Assembly (NCBI GenBank): GCA_022457065.1
Contig: JAJGBQ010000010.1
Coordinates: 1-64,000 of the forward strand
DNA from: Curvularia sp. ZM96
Lineage: Eukaryota; Ascomycota; Dothideomycetes; Pleosporales; Pleosporaceae
Length of the DNA stretch: 64,000 bases
Direction: 5' to 3'
Shown here: piece after piece, positions 37,775-48,799 of the stretch
Position numbering within the stretch: position 1 is the first letter of the stretch
Layout of the letters: each line of letters opens with the position of its first letter
The notes under the pieces: model-generated
Database searches by the model: none
Seen by the model: only the letters and a program-made list of their open reading frames with translations
What the model was told of the DNA's origin: nothing
Position numbers and translations under genes: made by a program

Positions 37775-38030
37775 CTTTAGTTGTAGGAACCGTAGTAGGA
37801 TTAACACAATCTAGAATAAAAAGACTTTTTGCGTTTAGTACAATATCACACGTAGGATTTATACTATTAGGTGTAATTATACACACTGTGTAGTCAACAC
37901 AGGCCTTTATGTTCTATTTAATTTAATACTCCATCTCGAATTTAAATGCTTTTATGTTAATATTAACAATAGGTCACTCTCTATATTGTTATGTAGATAA
38001 TGCTAAATCCACAGAGAATCTTGGAAAACA
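37775..38030 (+). pseudogene. nad2: nad2 internal fragment, inverted
   Basis: Plus-strand copy of nad2 codons for VVGTVVGLTQSRIKRLF to the YCYVDNAKST region (source 35690-35960), with a few changes and stops (CACTGTGTAG). Too short and out of context to be functional. Confidence 0.88.
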
Positions 38031-38180
38031 ACAAGTGAGCTGTTTTCATAACAAGTTAAGGATAATCTAACCATTATTTTAGATTTAATTTTTGTGTTAT
38101 AATTAACACACGGTAAAAGAAAAAACCATAAAAATAATGGATTTTAACACTTAAACCTTCACGTGTAAAATGGGTTGCGT
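38031..38180 (-). repeat. Partial structured module and tRNA-Val-like remnant
   Basis: gctgttttcataacaagtta and ctaaccattatttt repeat the start of module F; near 38150 aacacttaaaccttcacgtg repeats the tRNA-Val-like fold. It lies 3' of the chimeric ORF. Confidence 0.65.
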
Positions 38181-38277
38181 ACCATCCATACCTAACAGAA
38201 TTATAATTCTTTTGCCAGCAAATTTATAGAATAAGACTATAAAATAGGAAGTCTTTTTTTCCTATCCATATTTGCCA

Positions 38278-41200
38278 TTAATTCATAGAATAGAAGAGAT
38301 CCTTTAATTCACCAATTAAGTCGTTTATACTTAATTTATTGAAGCTGTTTCTATAATTTACATAGTTTTTTTGCACAAAGAAATTTTCCAATAAAAGGGT
38401 AAGTTCCTGCCCTTCTAAATCCCCCTCTTTCTCTAATATCATATCATTTAAAATGATAAAACTTTTACGTAAAGATTCAGACTCTTGTTCACCAAACTTA
38501 TATCCAGGTAATTTCATAAGGTTATTACTTCTAATATCTAACCCATCAAGTAGAATTAAAACTTCCTTTTTTGTTAAAGGTTCTCATATTAACTCTCTTA
38601 AAGCAACATATATTTTATTTAACTTAACACGTGATCCAGCTTTACGATTACCTTCCATAAATAAGTCTGGTTTTTTTTCGGCCAATAATCTTATATATTC
38701 AGTAAACGCAGTTTCTTGGTAAGTGGGATATTCTACATATGCCCCTGAAACCTTTTTGATATTAATGTTATCAAGTGTATACGCTCTAATTATGTAAGCA
38801 GGCTGAGCTAAATAAGCATTTCGCATTTTAGTTCTTAACACTTCAATGAACATTTTAATATTTTCTTTACTTAAAAGATTAGTGAATCTTTCTGGATATA
38901 ATGGGGTTAATTTTCTTAATTTATAACACAGATCATTTACATCAGTATATATAACATCATTTTTTACATTAAATAAAGTAGGGTTTTCCGTCAATAGTCT
39001 AGTAAGCAGATTAGTAAATTCGTTTTCCCTTTTTTTCTCTGAAATTACTCCACCTGAGTTTCTAAGTTTAAGATCATATAAGCTACATTTTATATCAACA
39101 CCAGGCGAGCTTGAAGAATGTTCATGTAAATATACTATTTGTTTACTTCTTAATCATTTAATTAAATCATTAATTTCTTCAGATGTAAACGATTTTAAAC
39201 CCTCTTGCCCTTTTTGTGTTGAATCTCCTAAACTATTATAATTATCTGAATGATCACCATCGTCTAAATGAGAATTATCTAAATTATCACCATCATCTGA
39301 AGAATCATCCTCTGAAGAATCACTCTCCGGGTAATCTAGATTACCTTCTAAGTAAAGTTTAGAAAATGGGTGAATATTATTAGGCTCTACCTCATGTGAT
39401 TTAATGATATCTAGATTCTTTTGATAAAAAGCTTGATATAACTTAATATACCCTTCATTTATTTTATCTGAAATAGATAAATCACCAAATCCTACACTGT
39501 CTACGATTGTCCTAACAGTCGATTTATCCCCGATCCATTTACTATAGTGCTCCAATAGAACTGATCTACCAATAGTACAAATTTCATCTAAGTATGCATC
39601 ACGTTCGCTATCAAGTTTTTCAGGGTCAAAATTTAAAAAGAGATAGTTTTTATTTTCCAATTCAATCATTCTAATATCAAGACAAGGGTAGTTTGTAGAT
39701 ATATCTGTGCTACCACCAGTATCTAGATTTTCTGAATCTAATGATCTCTTTATTCCCCTATTTGAATTAGAGGGATGCAAGGGTTGTCTTGAAGATTCAC
39801 CTTGTTGAATATTATAGTCATAATTATGGAAACCTTTTTGCATAAACACCTGTAAATCATAACCATTATTCATAGGATCAGTTAAGTGAAGGAGTTCTCT
39901 AGTTCTATCAGCCGAAGGGTCGTAGAAAGAATTTATATTTTTAGGACATAGATCAAATGAATTCGTTTTTTTAGGAGATAGATCCAATAAATCTTTTGAA
40001 CATTGTGGATTTAATAAAGAATTTAAAAAGTTTAGATTACTAGAGGTATTTTTATCCACTTTATTAACAAAATTTAGATTCGTTCTGTTTAAATTAAATT
40101 CTTCAAGATGCCCGTTTTTAACGGTAGTATTTATGTTGACGATTTGATCCGCACAGGTTAAGTTAATTTTACATGTAAGATTTGAATAGCTAGAAACGAA
40201 ATGAGAAATAAGATCTCTAAGGTATAAACTGTCATTTTTCAATAGTGCTTCTAGACAATTAAGATTACCCTTATATAGATAAAAAAGTTCAATTCTTTTT
40301 TCTACATTTGTAAATAGATCTATTCTAGTAAATTTACTTATTTTAGTTAATGGATAAAAATTAATCTTATTTTTAATTACCTCATTATAAGATGATCTAA
40401 AAGGACTTGATATATAACAGTGATAATCATAAGATCTAAAGGAGTTGAAGAATCTCCCAATAATAGGAAACTTAGTTATAATATTATAAATACCTTCAGC
40501 TAAACTTTGAGTACTATTAGTTAAACTAGCTGAATGATCAACTAAATAAATACGTGTAAGTAAATTATCTAGTTTTGTTAAGCCTAAGAACATGATAACT
40601 TTAAAGTAAGGTAATACATAGTAATAATTAACACTACCTAGTACCATCATAAAAATAAGGCTAGATAAATTTAACGATACGTTATCTAATTTAAGTTCTT
40701 TAGTTATAGAACAGGTAATGAAAATTAGAATCAATCTAATATTTATTAGTTTAGGAAAAAATGTATAAAGAAAGAGTGTAACAGAACTAGTATCAACTGT
40801 TATTCCTAAACCTAAAATGAACAAGAGTATATTTATGGCAAAAATAGCTAATAACATAGTTAGTCCAAGAATAAATATCTTCTTTTTATTTTCAACAATA
40901 AATATAAACTTGTCCTTAATAGACATAGTTTTTCTACTATGTAGTAAACCAATTATAATCATACTTAAACCAATGATTATGTTAATACATAGATATGTAT
41001 CATTAAAAGCTGAGTCAGAAATAGTTATGTTAACTACAAACAGAAAATTTTCTGTAAAAAGAGCTAACAAATCACTATTATAATAACACTCTTTAGGATC
41101 AATATCCCGCAGAAGTGTTAAAATTATAAGACCCGCTAAGGTAAACAATAAAAGTATCACAAAATGAGGTATACTTCAATTCAACCATATAGGTATATAC

Positions 41201-41580
41201 CAAAAACATATAAAAATAGCTATAAAAGCTGAAATGTTCATAAATAAGGTTCCGTAATAGATTAGGTTTGAAAATAAAAATCTAGCCGGACTGCTGTATT
41301 CTTTTAATCAAACTTTTCTAGGGTAGAAGGAAGTTAATAATAAGATTACGCTAGTTATTAAAAAGATAAAAAGGTGGTATATAGCCGTAGTAGCTATAGC
41401 ATGAAATAACCCACCGAGTATACCCACACCTTTTGCCAAAAATAAAAGATATAAATTATCATAAGCTATAAAAGCTGAGATAAGTAAAATAGTAATAGTG
41501 GCTCTGGAATAAAGGATAGATTTGTCCCGTCTTGATGTAATGGCATTAGATAAAAGTAATAATAATGAATTTAGTAGCAT
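38278..41580 (-). CDS. 1100-residue chimera: nad2 N-terminus fused to unknown ORF
   Basis: One open frame (table 4) from ATG 41580 to TAA 38278-38280. The first ~112 residues duplicate Nad2 (MLLNSLLLLLSNAITSRRD to FLFSNLIYYGTL), with two changed patches (GILGGLFHAIATTAIYHL for GIFGGLFHTTATTNFFHL). From about 41241 the sequence is unrelated: hydrophobic helices (IAIFICFWYIPIWLNW, FTLAGLIILTLL, IFILGLTMLLAIFAINILLF), then a soluble part, an acidic Ser/Asp/Glu stretch (about 39230-39340) and a C-terminal region with KNYVNYRNSFNKLSINDL. I recognise no domain. The long clean frame suggests selection or recent origin. Confidence 0.8.
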
Positions 41581-41730
41581 AGTCAGAATAGAGAGATTCG
41601 AACTCCCCTTTTACGCATCTTACTTATTAAATAAAAAATAGTAAAAATTACCCCTTAAATGATTCTGAAAAAAGTTGTATAGGTGAATTATTCATCTAAT
41701 TATAAAACTTTAGGCTGCTCTATAATTATT
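41241..41730 (-). repeat. Direct repeat: nad2 5' end and leader (copy 2)
   Basis: Provides the start codon, leader and first ~112 codons of the chimeric ORF. Paired with 36546-37030. Confidence 0.88.
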
Positions 41731-41825
41731 TGTAACTTGTTGAAATATTTTATCATTTTTAAGCTTAAATGGTTTATTTTATATAAAAGTTAGCTTATGA
41801 CATGTTCTGTACATAGGTATAACTC

Positions 41826-41897
41826 AGGGATGTGAAGGAGTTGAACCTTAAATTTATGATCTGCAATCAAAATGCATAGCCGTATGCAACACACCCC
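41826..41897 (-). tRNA. trnC: tRNA-Cys(GCA)
   Basis: Acceptor GGGGTGT/ACATCCC, anticodon loop TTGCAGA, T arm with TTCAACT. It lies 3' of atp6 and may punctuate its transcript. Confidence 0.82.
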
Positions 41898-41994
41898 TTT
41901 TTTCTATTGTATAGTACTCTTTAAAAGGTCAAAAAGTCTAATTCTTTCCCTTTTACTTTTTTTAATATATCATCCTATATGTAAAAAAAAAGTT

Positions 41995-42040
41995 AGGGAA
42001 CCCCTTAAGGTTCCTAAAGGAACCCCGCAGGGGTAGAAAA
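41995..42040. repeat. Short GC-rich palindromes 3' of atp6
   Basis: ggaaccccttaaggttcc and aaccccgcaggggt hairpins between atp6 and trnC. Confidence 0.75.
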
Positions 42041-42056
42041 TAAAGGTAATATACCT

Positions 42057-45000
42057 CTAATGTAATTCTAGTGCATCTTTAATGTATGAACAAGATAATA
42101 CCACAAATACTTGTGATTGTATAAAGGCAATACCTAATTCTAATCCAGAGAATGCAATTATAAAGGCTAATGGTAATAATCCTAGAATAAAGAAAATGAT
42201 ACCAGAGCTCATTATGTTATATGTAAATCCACTTAAGATATTTAAAAGCATATGACCTGATAATCGTTCAACAAATTCATCCTAAAAATATGTTATTTCT
42301 TAATGTAAATTAAATTATATTGTTATATATTGGTTTTAACGTATCTCCTTACGTATCCGTATCTGTCTAAAATCCGCTACGTATATCTTAGTATTCTAAT
42401 TTACAAATTTGAACAAATATTTACCTTTAAAAGGTTTAGTTCTATTTTCTTTTAAATATAAAGATATACTGGCTTGATGGTAACCTAATGTTCTAGCAGC
42501 AGCGCCGATAGAAGAGTATATTATAACCTCTTTAGTATCAACATTAGTAACCTCCACTTTCGTAGAAGTTTTTTGAATCTTTCCGTGCATTAAATTTGTA
42601 TTTTCACCTTTTGACTTTAATCTAAAAGTATATTTACCTAAAACAGGATTATCTTGTTTCAAATAAATGTAATTTTCAATATATCTCTTGTCAATATTTA
42701 AAGCCCGGGCTGCAGCTCTAATAGCATGATAACTAGTCGTAGTATTTGTTTCTAAATCAGTTACCTCAACTTCAATACCACTAGATTGACCTTTAGATAA
42801 TTTTGTTAAATATTCCGGATTTTTGAATTTCTTAGTGGCAGCTATACGCATATTCTCTATTGTAGCTTCAGAATGTGTTCACCCAGATCCTCGTGAAGGG
42901 CTTCCAGGAGTTCTTAATATATTATACTCAGGTGAGTATACTTCAAAAAAATGTTTTTCTCTAGACATAAGACTATCTTTTTCACAAATATCTAAAATAG
43001 TCAAACTAAAGTTACTATAACCATACTTTAATAATGCAACGTTAATAGGCATACTTTTTTCGTTTAGTAGTCTATTTACATTGTAATATTCCAAGAGTCT
43101 ACGCTTTAAAGCCATGGAACTTCCTACATATTTCTTACCATTTAACTTATTAGTTCACATATAAATTCCAGCCATACCTTTGACATATTTAAGTATATCT
43201 AGTTTGTCTTTATCTGCGTCAGAGAAAACAATTACATTGGAAGAGTCTGTAGAGGAATCATTATTTTTTGAAGTTGAATATGCCCTTACGGTATTATATC
43301 TGAAGCCCTTCGTAGAGAAGGCGTAATTTTTAGACGGATAAGATAGATTACGCGATTTCGCGTTATTTAAGTAAAAACAATAAGATGTAACAGATTTCTT
43401 AGTAAAAATTTTACTAATATACAATATAAATCGTACACAAATTTATCCTTTCTTTAAAGGTATATATAAACTTTGTACCTCTTAAAGGTGTTTATATAAT
43501 GGATCCTTTCTTTAAAGTGTTACAATATAAACTTTACATATTACGAAATAATATAATATGAGGATAGGCTATTGTGATTTTTTAATCTTAGGTTACTTAA
43601 TTTCTCCTAAGAACCGGCTTTCCCCGGCGACTAGAGTATACCTTACAGTCTTATTAATAACTGAAGAACCGTCTACTCGTTGCTCTTTTACAGATATTTA
43701 ATTATCTAGTTTAGATCCGCGATCACCCATTTCTATTACTAGTATCTCTAATGATGTTACTATACCCCCAGGCATTAATGGGGCCACTTCAAAAGTTTCC
43801 TCATGAAGCTTAGTTATTAGAGCTTTAGGGCTTCCCCGGAATTTGGCTCTTTTACACAATAGTAATGAGGCACCTAATCTCAACTTTTTATGTTGGCTGC
43901 TAATCTTAATCCTAAAGAAACATTACGTGCTAGATATGAAATGAATTCAATTAACACTAATAAAGGTAATAATCCTAATGGACAACCAGCTGGAACAAAT
44001 AAAGAAAAGAATTTTAATCCATGTTCTTTGAATCCTAAAACTGTTGCACCTAATACAACAGTAAAACTAAGTGAGAATGTTAATATAAAATGAGATGTTG
44101 AGGCAAAACTATAAGGACTTCTTGATAGACATATAGACATATCAAGCCGGACTATATCTTGACTGCTCTATTTAGTAATATGAGCAGCCTTTTACGTGTA
44201 GTCTCTGAGGACCCTCTAGTATACACTATTCTTTTTGTCTAAAGTATTAGTAATATCTGTTGGTTTCCTGCTGATTTTTCATTGTTTTATCTTTAGAGTT
44301 GTTACGTCTTTTAATAAATTCTACAACCATTGTTAAATTTATTATTCATGATCGTATCTAAAGCATTAGAAATTTTCAGCATATAGTAAAATTTAACATA
44401 ATATATTACCAATTATAATAAAGCGTAATTAAAAACAAAATATAAGGGTTAGACTATTTTATATCTAAGACGTTTAGTTAATGTATTCTTTTACTGTTCA
44501 TATTACTTTTAATTCTTTTTATATTTTCTATACCCTGCTTTGTTAAATGATCCTTAGATTTTATTAACTCGGCTACTTTACAAAAATCTAGGTAATCTTC
44601 CTTTTTAGTGCCTAGTAATGGGTATTTATTAAATAAAGATATGATTTTATTTATATCAGAAAAAGTTGAAACAGTTAAATTTACTTCATTACGGCTACTA
44701 TAACATTTCCCACAACCTAAATAATTTGAAATATTATCTAATAATACTGAATCCTTAGAATGTTGAGTTATTACAAATCTTAAACCTATGTTGTCTGTTG
44801 TTTTTTTGCTTTTAGATTCTTGAATAATAACCATAAAAGATCCTTCCCCTTCAACAAACCCAACTAGTCAATAAACATCTTTTATTTCTGAAATATCAAC
44901 CTTTGGTCTTACCACGGGTATCATATTAGGAAATGTTTCTTTAAATTTTTCAGATAAACCCCAATTTAATACAGATTTTATACCAACTAATGTTAGTAAA

Positions 45001-45818
45001 CCTTTTTCAGTTAAATGTAACTTTTCCTGTATTAAATCAATAGATTGTTTAAATAAAAGGTAATCTGCTAATTTTTGGGTTATTAAAGGATAATGATCGA
45101 AATGAGTTGTTATTACTCTTAAATTCTTCAAAGAACTAACACGATACATGAATGAATCTTGACCATGTTTATATATTTTACCTACACCCCATGTTTTTTG
45201 TAAAGCTTCTAAGATTTTTAGATCTTTTTTATGTAAATTAAGTTTAAATATAGGTTTAACTTGTCATCCTGTTTTCATTCTACAATCTTTATAGATAGAT
45301 GTTGTAAAACAACCCTCTGCATCTACAAGACCTGTAATATAATAAGGGTTAAGATAATGGGTGTTATTAAGGTTATATCTAGGATATTTAGAAGTATTTG
45401 AAGAATATAGTCTTATTCTTTTGTTTTTTAAATTCATTAAGCTAAATGTTTGGATAATATATATATGTAGGCTCCTTTTAACCATTCCTATTAAATTGTT
45501 AATTAAAATAAAGATAAATAATGCATACATAAATGGGAAGTAAGCTTGACCACTTTTGTTGTTAATTTGGTTTACAACAATACTGTGTATAGTTGCATAC
45601 AATGTATCTTGACTTAAAGATCATTTGTTTGGAGTAATTTTTGAGTGGTTAGTTGCTAAAATACTAAAATAGAAAGCTATGAAAGCAGCTATAGTCATAT
45701 ATAACCCTATATTAGTAATAGATAGGTTCATATTTGCTAATAATGGTGTATCTATACTAAATAAGTTTCTTATTTCAAATTGGTCAAGAGGGCTTAATAT
45801 TGTTTGATATTTAAACAT
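42057..45818 (-). CDS. atp6: ATP synthase subunit a (6), three exons
   Basis: Membrane subunit of F0 that forms the proton path. Exons 45481-45818, 43890-44117 and 42057-42264 give 257 residues. Seen are MFKYQTILSPLDQFEIRNLF, FPFMYALFIFILINNLIGM, PYSFASTSHF, FVPAGCPLGLLPLLVLIEFISYLARNVSLGLRLAANI (with the essential Arg) and LSGHMLLNILSGF to IKDALELH. The start is the usual fungal one, including a short propeptide-like N-terminus. No frameshift. Confidence 0.96.
42265..43889 (-). mobile_element. Group I intron 2 of atp6
   Basis: Between LRLAANI and LSGHML. The 5' core has attccggggaagccctaaag, gatcgcggatctaaact and agagcaacgagtagacgg (43620-43860), of nad1 intron 1 type, but with a GIY-YIG instead of a LAGLIDADG ORF. 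Confidence 0.85.
42396..43424 (-). CDS. GIY-YIG endonuclease in atp6 intron 2
   Basis: ATG 43424 to stop 42396, 342 residues, one UGA Trp in MWTNKLNGKKYVGSSMALK. GIY-YIG (AGIYM...YVGSS), LLKYGYSNFSLTILDICE, HFFEVYSPEYNIL, then NUMOD3-like and two NUMOD1-type repeats (AIRAAARALNIDKRYIENYI; SIGAAARTLGYHQASISLYL). Complete and likely active. Confidence 0.88.
44118..45480 (-). mobile_element. Group I intron 1 of atp6
   Basis: Follows INNLIGM; U before and G (44118 complement) at the end. Core after the ORF: tatgctgaaaatttc, aaatcagcaggaaacc, tcctcagagactacacg and gatatagtccgg (44150-44400). Confidence 0.87.
44478..45480 (-). CDS. LAGLIDADG endonuclease in atp6 intron 1
   Basis: In frame with atp6 exon 1, ending at 44478. 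Motifs YYITGLVDAEGCFTTSI and WLVGFVEGEGSFMVII with catalytic acidic residues; repeats TTHFDHYPLITQKLADY and ISLFNKYPLLGTKKEDY. Uninterrupted through UGA Trp codons. Confidence 0.88.
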
Positions 45819-45829
45819 ATATAATGATT

Positions 45830-46108
45830 ATGTTTTACTATAAGTATAAAATTAGTTTTTCGAAATTATTGGGATAAGGCTTTTAAATATATTATTATAC
45901 AATTAAAAATGTTACTATTTAACAATTAAATCTTAACTATGTGCTAGCCATTAAATTAATCCTTATAATAAATAATACAATTATAAAGATTTATAAAGTA
46001 ATAAAGTTAATAAGTAATATATTACAAATTTAATAATATTTTAATATACCTTCTTATTATTTTTTATCCTCCCGCAATCTTGCGGGGGGAAGATTTAAAA
46101 TCCTATTT
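45830..46108. repeat. AT-rich spacer with a block repeated near 53.4 kb
   Basis: From about 45950 to the tRNA-like gene at 46179 the sequence parallels 53345-53575 (tagccat-aa-ttaatccttataat, then a tcctcccgcaa...tgcgg hairpin). The pair flanks rnl and its tRNAs as direct repeats. Confidence 0.8.
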
Positions 46109-46179
46109 CGGGTCTTTATGATTCAAACATAACAAATCCTCAACCTAAATGAGGCGCCTAACCAACCTGGCTTTAACCC
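46109..46179 (-). tRNA. tRNA-Pro copy with UAG anticodon
   Basis: Cloverleaf CCTCA-TTTAGGT-TGAGG and D and T arms match trnP at 53505-53575, but the anticodon is UAG instead of UGG (compensated stem). Acceptor GGGTTAA/TTAGACC-like, weaker. A proper long-armed tRNA-Leu(UAG) exists at 47458-47540, so this copy may be inactive or miscoding. Confidence 0.75.
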
Positions 46180-46960
46180 GTTTAACATAAAATGTACTCT
46201 ATGTATAAGGTAACTATAAAAGTGTTTTAATAAAAAATAAAAATAAATAGGCCTTCAAATTAGTGTGTATTACTACTAATTTCTAAGTCGTATATATTTG
46301 AGCTATATTAATATAATAATACTATAAGATATATCGAAAACTGAGAACAAGTTATTAATCATTATATAAAATTGTTATAAAGAAAAATAAATTGAAAAAT
46401 ACTTTAAAAAATATATCTAAAAATCAACTTTTTACCAACTATGTTTAAATTCATAACACAATTAAATTATGATAAAAAATTTTTGGGTGACAAATAATAT
46501 ACTTTAAAAATATTGTCTGTACAATATCCTACTGTTTTACGCTCCTGATCTGTTATATTTGCTATAATACCTGTTAGAACTGGTAGCATAAGGTTTTTGA
46601 ATATATCTTTATATTAAGACAAAATAAGATATATTACTTGGATACAAGTAAGCCGGGTCATGTACGTAATATTTAACTAAAATAAAGATTAATTAAGGCT
46701 TTTTATTCCATAGTTATAATAAAAAACTAAAAGTTTTTATTATTTTAGTTTCTGTGAATTACCCAAGCTTTTACCTCACTTTTAAAAAAAGCTATATTTA
46801 AATCACTGGACTTCCCTACTATTCTCTTAAAAATATTAAGTATAATAAAATTAAGATGAATTACATTTGTATCACAAGTTAATTGAAAAAAAAAAAATGA
46901 TGAAAAGAAGTGTATCTTCTTTAAAAGAAGAAGATAACACAAAATATATGAAGTAATTTA
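46180..46960. other. AT-rich spacer, no gene recognised
   Basis: Nothing convincing on either strand; the small ORF at 46745-46942 is low-complexity. Confidence 0.6.
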
Positions 46961-46964
46961 TGCG

Positions 46965-47036
46965 AGCCAGGAGAGAAATTTGAATTCCCACTATTAATGC
47001 ATGAAATTAATGTTCTACCGATTGAACTATCCTGGC
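46965..47036 (-). tRNA. trnM: tRNA-Met(CAU), copy in rnl-atp6 cluster
   Basis: Acceptor GCCAGGA/TCCTGGC, anticodon arm ATTAAT-TTCATGC-ATTAAT, D loop GTTC...GAAC. Confidence 0.88.
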
Positions 47037-47104
47037 TTATTATTGTATAATATACAACAAATATATTACCTATCTAAACTATGTTGGTATAAGTATATTT
47101 TATA

Positions 47105-47200
47105 ACACGTGTAATAGGTAAACTATATTAGTTTATAAACGTGTATAAACGTATATAAACACATATAAACGTATATAAACACATATAAACATATATAGCA
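47105..47200. repeat. Short tandem repeat (acgtatataaacacatataa)
   Basis: Repeats of about 10-20 bp, taaacgtatataaacacata, between trnM and trnH. Confidence 0.85.
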
Positions 47201-47231
47201 CATTAAATAACAACCCTATATATAATATACT

Positions 47232-47306
47232 GGGAGGATACCCTGAATCGAACAGGGAACTTACTGTGCCACATACAGTTGTTCTGCCAATTGAACTACA
47301 TCCACC
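47232..47306 (-). tRNA. trnH: tRNA-His(GUG)
   Basis: Anticodon arm ACTGT-ATGTGGC-ACAGT, T arm CCCTG-TTCGATT-CAGGG, acceptor GGTGGAT/ATCCTCC. Confidence 0.9.
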
Positions 47307-47310
47307 TTTT

Positions 47311-47382
47311 TTATGTAGGGGTGATTCGAACACCCATAAGTAAATACCAAAAATTTATGACTTACCATTAGTCTACTACATA
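47311..47382 (-). tRNA. trnQ: tRNA-Gln(UUG)
   Basis: Acceptor TATGTAG/CTACATA, anticodon arm TAAAT-TTTTGGT-ATTTA, T arm GGGTG-TTCGAAT-CACCC. Confidence 0.9.
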
Positions 47383-47457
47383 TTAATAATGATCAACATA
47401 TAAAAAAAATAAATTAAAATATGTAAACTTTATAGAATAATACGTTACTATAATATT

Positions 47458-47540
47458 TATGGGTAATAAGACTCGAACTTATATGAATTAATTTCACCCC
47501 GTCCTAAGCGGGACCTGTCTACCAATTTCAGCATACCCAT
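47458..47540 (-). tRNA. trnL: tRNA-Leu(UAG)
   Basis: Acceptor ATGGGTA/TACCCAT, anticodon arm TCCCG-CTTAGGA-CGGGG, long variable arm, T arm with TTCGAGT. The proper CUN-reading tRNA. Confidence 0.92.
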
Positions 47541-47629
47541 TTTTAGTGCTAAAAAATCCATTTATTTTAGGATACTGTGTAAATAAACCTTAATATTTAC
47601 AATTATTGTATAAGCAATACAAATATAGC

Positions 47630-47770
47630 TTATACAAACACAACTTAAAAGTATAAACACAACTTAAAATAAGCTAATTCAACTTAAAAATATAAACACA
47701 ACTTAAAATAAGCTAATTCACCTTAAATGTATAAACACAACTTAAAATAAGTTAATTCACCCTAACTGTA
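47630..47770. repeat. Tandem repeat of about 40 bp
   Basis: Three to four units of tataaacacaacttaaaata plus agctaattca(c/a)cttaaa, then decaying copies to about 47815. Confidence 0.85.
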
Positions 47771-47921
47771 TAATACATTTTAAAATAACTAAATACACCT
47801 TAAATAACCTAAATTTAATTGTATTTTCATTAAACATAACTATTAAATAAATAATTATTAAGCTGTATAGGATTTTTAATTTATCTTCTTAAAATAACCT
47901 ATAATACAATCTATTAATATA

Positions 47922-47994
47922 TGCCCAAGACAAGATTTGAACTTATAACCTAAACACCTTCAAAGTTTCGCTCTACCAATTGAGCTACCTGGGC
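47922..47994 (-). tRNA. trnF: tRNA-Phe(GAA)
   Basis: Acceptor GCCCAGG/TTTGGGC-like, D arm GCTC-AATTGGTA-GAGC, anticodon loop TTGAAGG. Confidence 0.9.
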
Positions 47995-48302
47995 TTTTAT
48001 CTTGCATTTTAAAGTTACTCCTATTTATTTACAGTTAATATACTCCATCTTTTTGTTTTTTTTTTGAAAAAAACTCTTTTTAAAAAGAGCTCCGCTCTTT
48101 TTATACTTACGAATAGCTCATTCACTAATAGTTAAGAAATTGGTAGCTTGTACATTAGAATTAAAAAGTTTTTCCTTACCTGTAAACACCAGACTTACCT
48201 TTATTATCCTTTGGAATTTGTACCTTTCAATGTTATTATACATAAAGGAGTAACTTATAAAGCTTCATTTACCAAATTTAGATTTGAAAATAAAAAAGTG
48301 AA

Positions 48303-48356
48303 ATAAACTATCCCTGCCGGGATGAGCCCCATCGGGGGTCTTCCCCCTCGGGGCTG
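48303..48356. repeat. GC-rich hairpin element (type B, inverted)
   Basis: actatccctgccgggatgag, then ccccatcgggggtcttcccc and ctcggggct: reverse orientation relative to 63.8 kb. Confidence 0.88.
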
Positions 48357-48500
48357 AAAAATAAATAAACTATATAAATGTAACATAATATCGACATAAT
48401 ATTTGAAATTCAATCTAAAGTACAACCATTTTTTCAACATAATCTTTTGTATTATGTCATAATAATGAGTGAATAATAATTTGAGATTTAATTTTAACGT

Positions 48501-48572
48501 TGGAGATATTAGGACTCGATCCTAAAATAACGATATGCAAAATCGCAGTTTTACCAATTAAACTATATCCCC
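48501..48572 (-). tRNA. trnA: tRNA-Ala(UGC)
   Basis: Acceptor GGGGATA/TATCTCC, anticodon arm GCGAT-TTTGCAT-ATCGT. Confidence 0.9.
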
Positions 48573-48604
48573 TTAAGTTAATACATAAAAATAACTTATA
48601 AAGT

Positions 48605-48677
48605 AAGCCCAAGCGGGGTTTGAACCCGCGCATTTAACAGTGAAAATGTTACGTCTTAACCACTTGACTATTGGGCC
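48605..48677 (-). tRNA. trnE: tRNA-Glu(UUC)
   Basis: Acceptor GGCCCAA/TTGGGCT, anticodon arm TAACA-TTTTCAC-TGTTA, T arm GCGGG-TTCAAAC-CCCGC. Confidence 0.9.
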
Positions 48678-48799
48678 TTAGATTTTATATAAATGCTTAA
48701 AAACGCAAAATATAAAGTAAAAAAAAAGTAGTTAAATACCATGTAAAAGTGACAATATGGTTAATTTATGTTTAATACTTACATCCTTAAGAATAAAAA

